From assembly GCA_025997135.1 (NCBI GenBank), contig BNUE01000035.1:1-11090 (forward strand): DNA of 11,090 bases, written 5' to 3'. Shown piece by piece: positions 9,151-11,090 of the stretch; within the stretch, counting starts at the first letter, position 1, and the number at the start of each line of letters is the position of its first letter. The stretch comes from a candidate division SR1 bacterium. GTDB taxonomy: Bacteria; Patescibacteriota; Gracilibacteria; Absconditabacterales; Absconditicoccaceae. Under the pieces are notes generated by a model, which saw only the letters and a program-made list of their open reading frames with translations, had not been told where the DNA came from and searched no databases. A program made the position numbers and the translations under genes.

Positions 9151-11061
9151 ATGCCAAAATCAACCGATACCCCCCAACCACCAAAAACCTGACCTATGGG
9201 AAACGGATGACCCGTAAAAATGACCGTAGAGAAACCGAAGAATTTCAAAAAATCCCTCGGGCAACTTCTCTCAGTCCTCAAACCTCACTGGGGTTCTATC
9301 CTCATCAGCATCGCTTTAACGATTATCGCGACGGTATTCAGCATTCTCAGTCCTAAATTTCTGGGAAATATGACCGATTCTATCGTGAATGATTTTATGG
9401 CGATGAGAGAATATTCGGCTTTACAAGAACAGTCCCCACCAGACAGCTCTCTGGATACGACGGATATGATACAAAAGCCCGTTTTCCATTACGAAAATTT
9501 AGCGAAGATTGCCCTGTTGCTGATTATCCTCTATATCATCAGTTCGGTTGCAAACTATCTGAGTATGTGGTTTTTTGTAAACGTGATTCAGAAAATGGTA
9601 TACACGCTGAGAGAGAGGCTCAGCCACAAGATTAACCGTATGCCGATGGGATATTTTGACGCTCATCAGTATGGTGATGTCCTGAGTAGGATTACGAACG
9701 ATGTGGATACGCTCGCTCAGTCGCTCAATCAGATTTCTGGACAAGCTGTTTCCTCGGTGATTACGGTGATAGGATTCCTCGTGATGATGCTGATTATCAG
9801 TTGGAAGCTGACTTTAATCGCTGTGGTAGTCGTACCACTGAGTTTGGCGTGTGTGACGTTTATCACGAAACGCTCTCAGAAATATTTCAAAAATCAGCAA
9901 ACATATCTGGGGTATTTGAATGGGCACGTGGAAGAGAATTATGCTGGGCAGACGATTGTGAAAGCCTTTTCAGGAGAAAAAAAAGCTGAAAAAGTGTTCG
10001 ACGATGTGAATACCCATCTGTATGAGAGTTCCCGAAAATCGCAGTTTCTGAGTGGGTTGATGATGCCGTTGATGCATTTTATCTCGAACCTCGGATATGT
10101 AGCGACCGCAGTTTTGGGGGGTTGGCTCGCATTTCAGGGAAGATTGAGCATTGGAAGTATTCAGGCTTTTATCCAGTATATGGGACAGTTTAACCAGCCC
10201 CTCGTCCAGCTCGGACAGATTGCGAACTTGTTGCAGTCTACCGTAGCTGCAGCAGAAAGAGTCTTTGATTTTTTGGAAGAAAAAGAAGAAAAGGCTGACT
10301 TACCAAATCCCGTTCAACTCGGGAAAATTAAATGAGAAGTGACTTTCGATAAGGTACATTTTGCATATGAAGAGGGAAAGCCGATTATCAAACATTTCTC
10401 AGCCCACATTCAGCCCGGACAACAGGTCGCTATCGTAGGACCCACAGGTGCTGGGAAAACCACGATTGTGAACCTACTGATGAGATTTTATGACCCTCAG
10501 TCTGGGACGATTAGTATTGATGGGGTCGATACTCAGCAGATGAAGAGGGCTGATGTGAGGGCTTGCTTCGGAATGGTGCTACAAGATACCTGGCTCTTTA
10601 ACTGAACTATCGCAGAAAACCTGAAATATGGAAAATCTGATGCGACTGACAGTCAGATTAAAGCTGTTGCCAAATCTGCGTATGTAGACCACGTGATTGA
10701 ATCTCTTCCGAAAGGCTACCAAACTGAAATCGGTGAAGAAAGTGAGAATATTTCTATCGGTGAAAAACAGCTTTTGACGATTGCTCGTGCGATGTTGGCT
10801 GATGCTCCGATGCTGATTTTAGATGAGGCGACGAGTTCCGTAGATACCAGAACGGAAATTCTGATTCAAAAAGCAATGGAAAAACTTATGAAAGGCAGAA
10901 CGAGTTTTGTGATTGCCCACAGACTTTCGACGATTAAAAATGCTGATGTGATTTTAGTGATGAAGGAGGGGGATATTGTTGAGCAGGGAAATCACGAGGA
11001 ATTGTTGACGAAGGGTGGTTTTTATGCACAGCTGTATAATTCCCAGTTTGTAGAGGGGTAG
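9151..11061 (+). CDS. ABC exporter, transmembrane-ATPase fusion (second subunit of a heterodimer)
   Basis: 636 residues with UGA as Gly at 14, 20, 395 and 486. The N-terminus is Gly/Pro-rich (GPMGNGGPVK) before VEKPKNFK, as in LmrD-type subunits, so the true start is the ATG at 9151 rather than 9220. Six membrane segments lie at about 47-67, 117-140, 200-240 (two) and 300-345 (two), with a long external loop at ~75-113. ATPase domain: Walker A GPTGAGKT (430-437), Q-loop Gln478, degenerate signature ISIGEKQ (534-540) instead of LSGGQ, Walker B LILDE (555-559, catalytic Glu559), D-loop SSVD and switch His590. An intact Glu and His with a weak signature is typical of the TM288/LmrD partner, which needs a first subunit to supply the signature. 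The substrate is unknown, likely a drug, lipid or peptide. Only 4 of about 44 glycines are UGA, unlike the restriction genes. Confidence 0.95.
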
Positions 11062-11062
11062 A

Positions 11063-11090
11063 ATGAATGATGAAATAGATAAAATAATCT
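11063..11090 (+). CDS. Start of the next gene (partial, runs off the window)
   Basis: An ATG at 11063 follows the exporter stop by one base and opens the frame MNDEIDKII to the window edge. A purine-rich GAGGGG inside the end of the exporter gene (11053-11058) lies at suitable spacing for a ribosome-binding site, which suggests translation coupled to the exporter. Nine codons are too few to suggest a product. Confidence 0.35.

Noticed and set aside
1..11090. UGA as tryptophan (Mycoplasma-type code)
   Set aside because: TGA positions match conserved Gly, not Trp, and TGG is used normally for Trp in HsdM, HsdR and the small ORF.
1..11090. CRISPR array, tRNA, rRNA, transposase or integrase
   Set aside because: No regularly spaced repeats, no cloverleaf-like or rRNA-like stretches and no recombinase motifs were seen on reading both strands; the intergenic gaps are all under 250 nt.

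Overview
The window reads as DNA from a Patescibacteria/CPR bacterium that uses genetic code 25 (UGA = glycine), as in Absconditabacteria (SR1) or Gracilibacteria. Under the standard code almost every gene is cut into pieces by TGA. Each break falls where the protein family expects glycine: the FAGIGG motif of the cytosine methyltransferase, the Walker A loop of HsdR, and the NGTIAEN stretch of the ABC exporter. UGG still serves as tryptophan. With TGA read as Gly and only TAA/TAG as stops, eight coding regions resolve, one of them a relic and one a stub at the right edge.

Layout, left to right. (1) 151-405 (+): the 3' relic of the first subunit of a heterodimeric ABC exporter. (2) 398-2327 (-): a type II restriction-modification pair, a C5-cytosine methyltransferase followed by an overlapping HpaII-family endonuclease. 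(3) 2568-8489 (-): a complete type I system in the order hsdM-hsdS-hsdR, EcoR124I (type IC)-like. (4) 8653-9057 (+): an unrecognised 134-residue protein with six UGA glycines and a C-terminal membrane segment, not visible under the standard code. (5) 9151-11061 (+): an intact second-subunit ABC exporter. (6) 11063 onward (+): the probable start of the next gene.

How the parts fit. The methyltransferase should protect the sites cut by its endonuclease partner. HsdM2-HsdS forms the type I methylase and HsdR adds ATP-driven translocation and cleavage. The two ABC pieces look like the first and second genes of one exporter operon, and the restriction cluster lies exactly between them. The cluster is visibly more AT-rich and mostly richer in UGA than the ABC gene, which suggests a defence island inserted into, or exchanged beside, a transporter operon.

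The most unusual signal is non-coding. The leader of the type II methyltransferase and the leader of the small ORF share at least four sequence blocks in the same order, and they lie in inverted orientation on either side of the hsdMSR cassette. This could be a shared control region, the scar of a cassette insertion, or the arms of an invertible segment.
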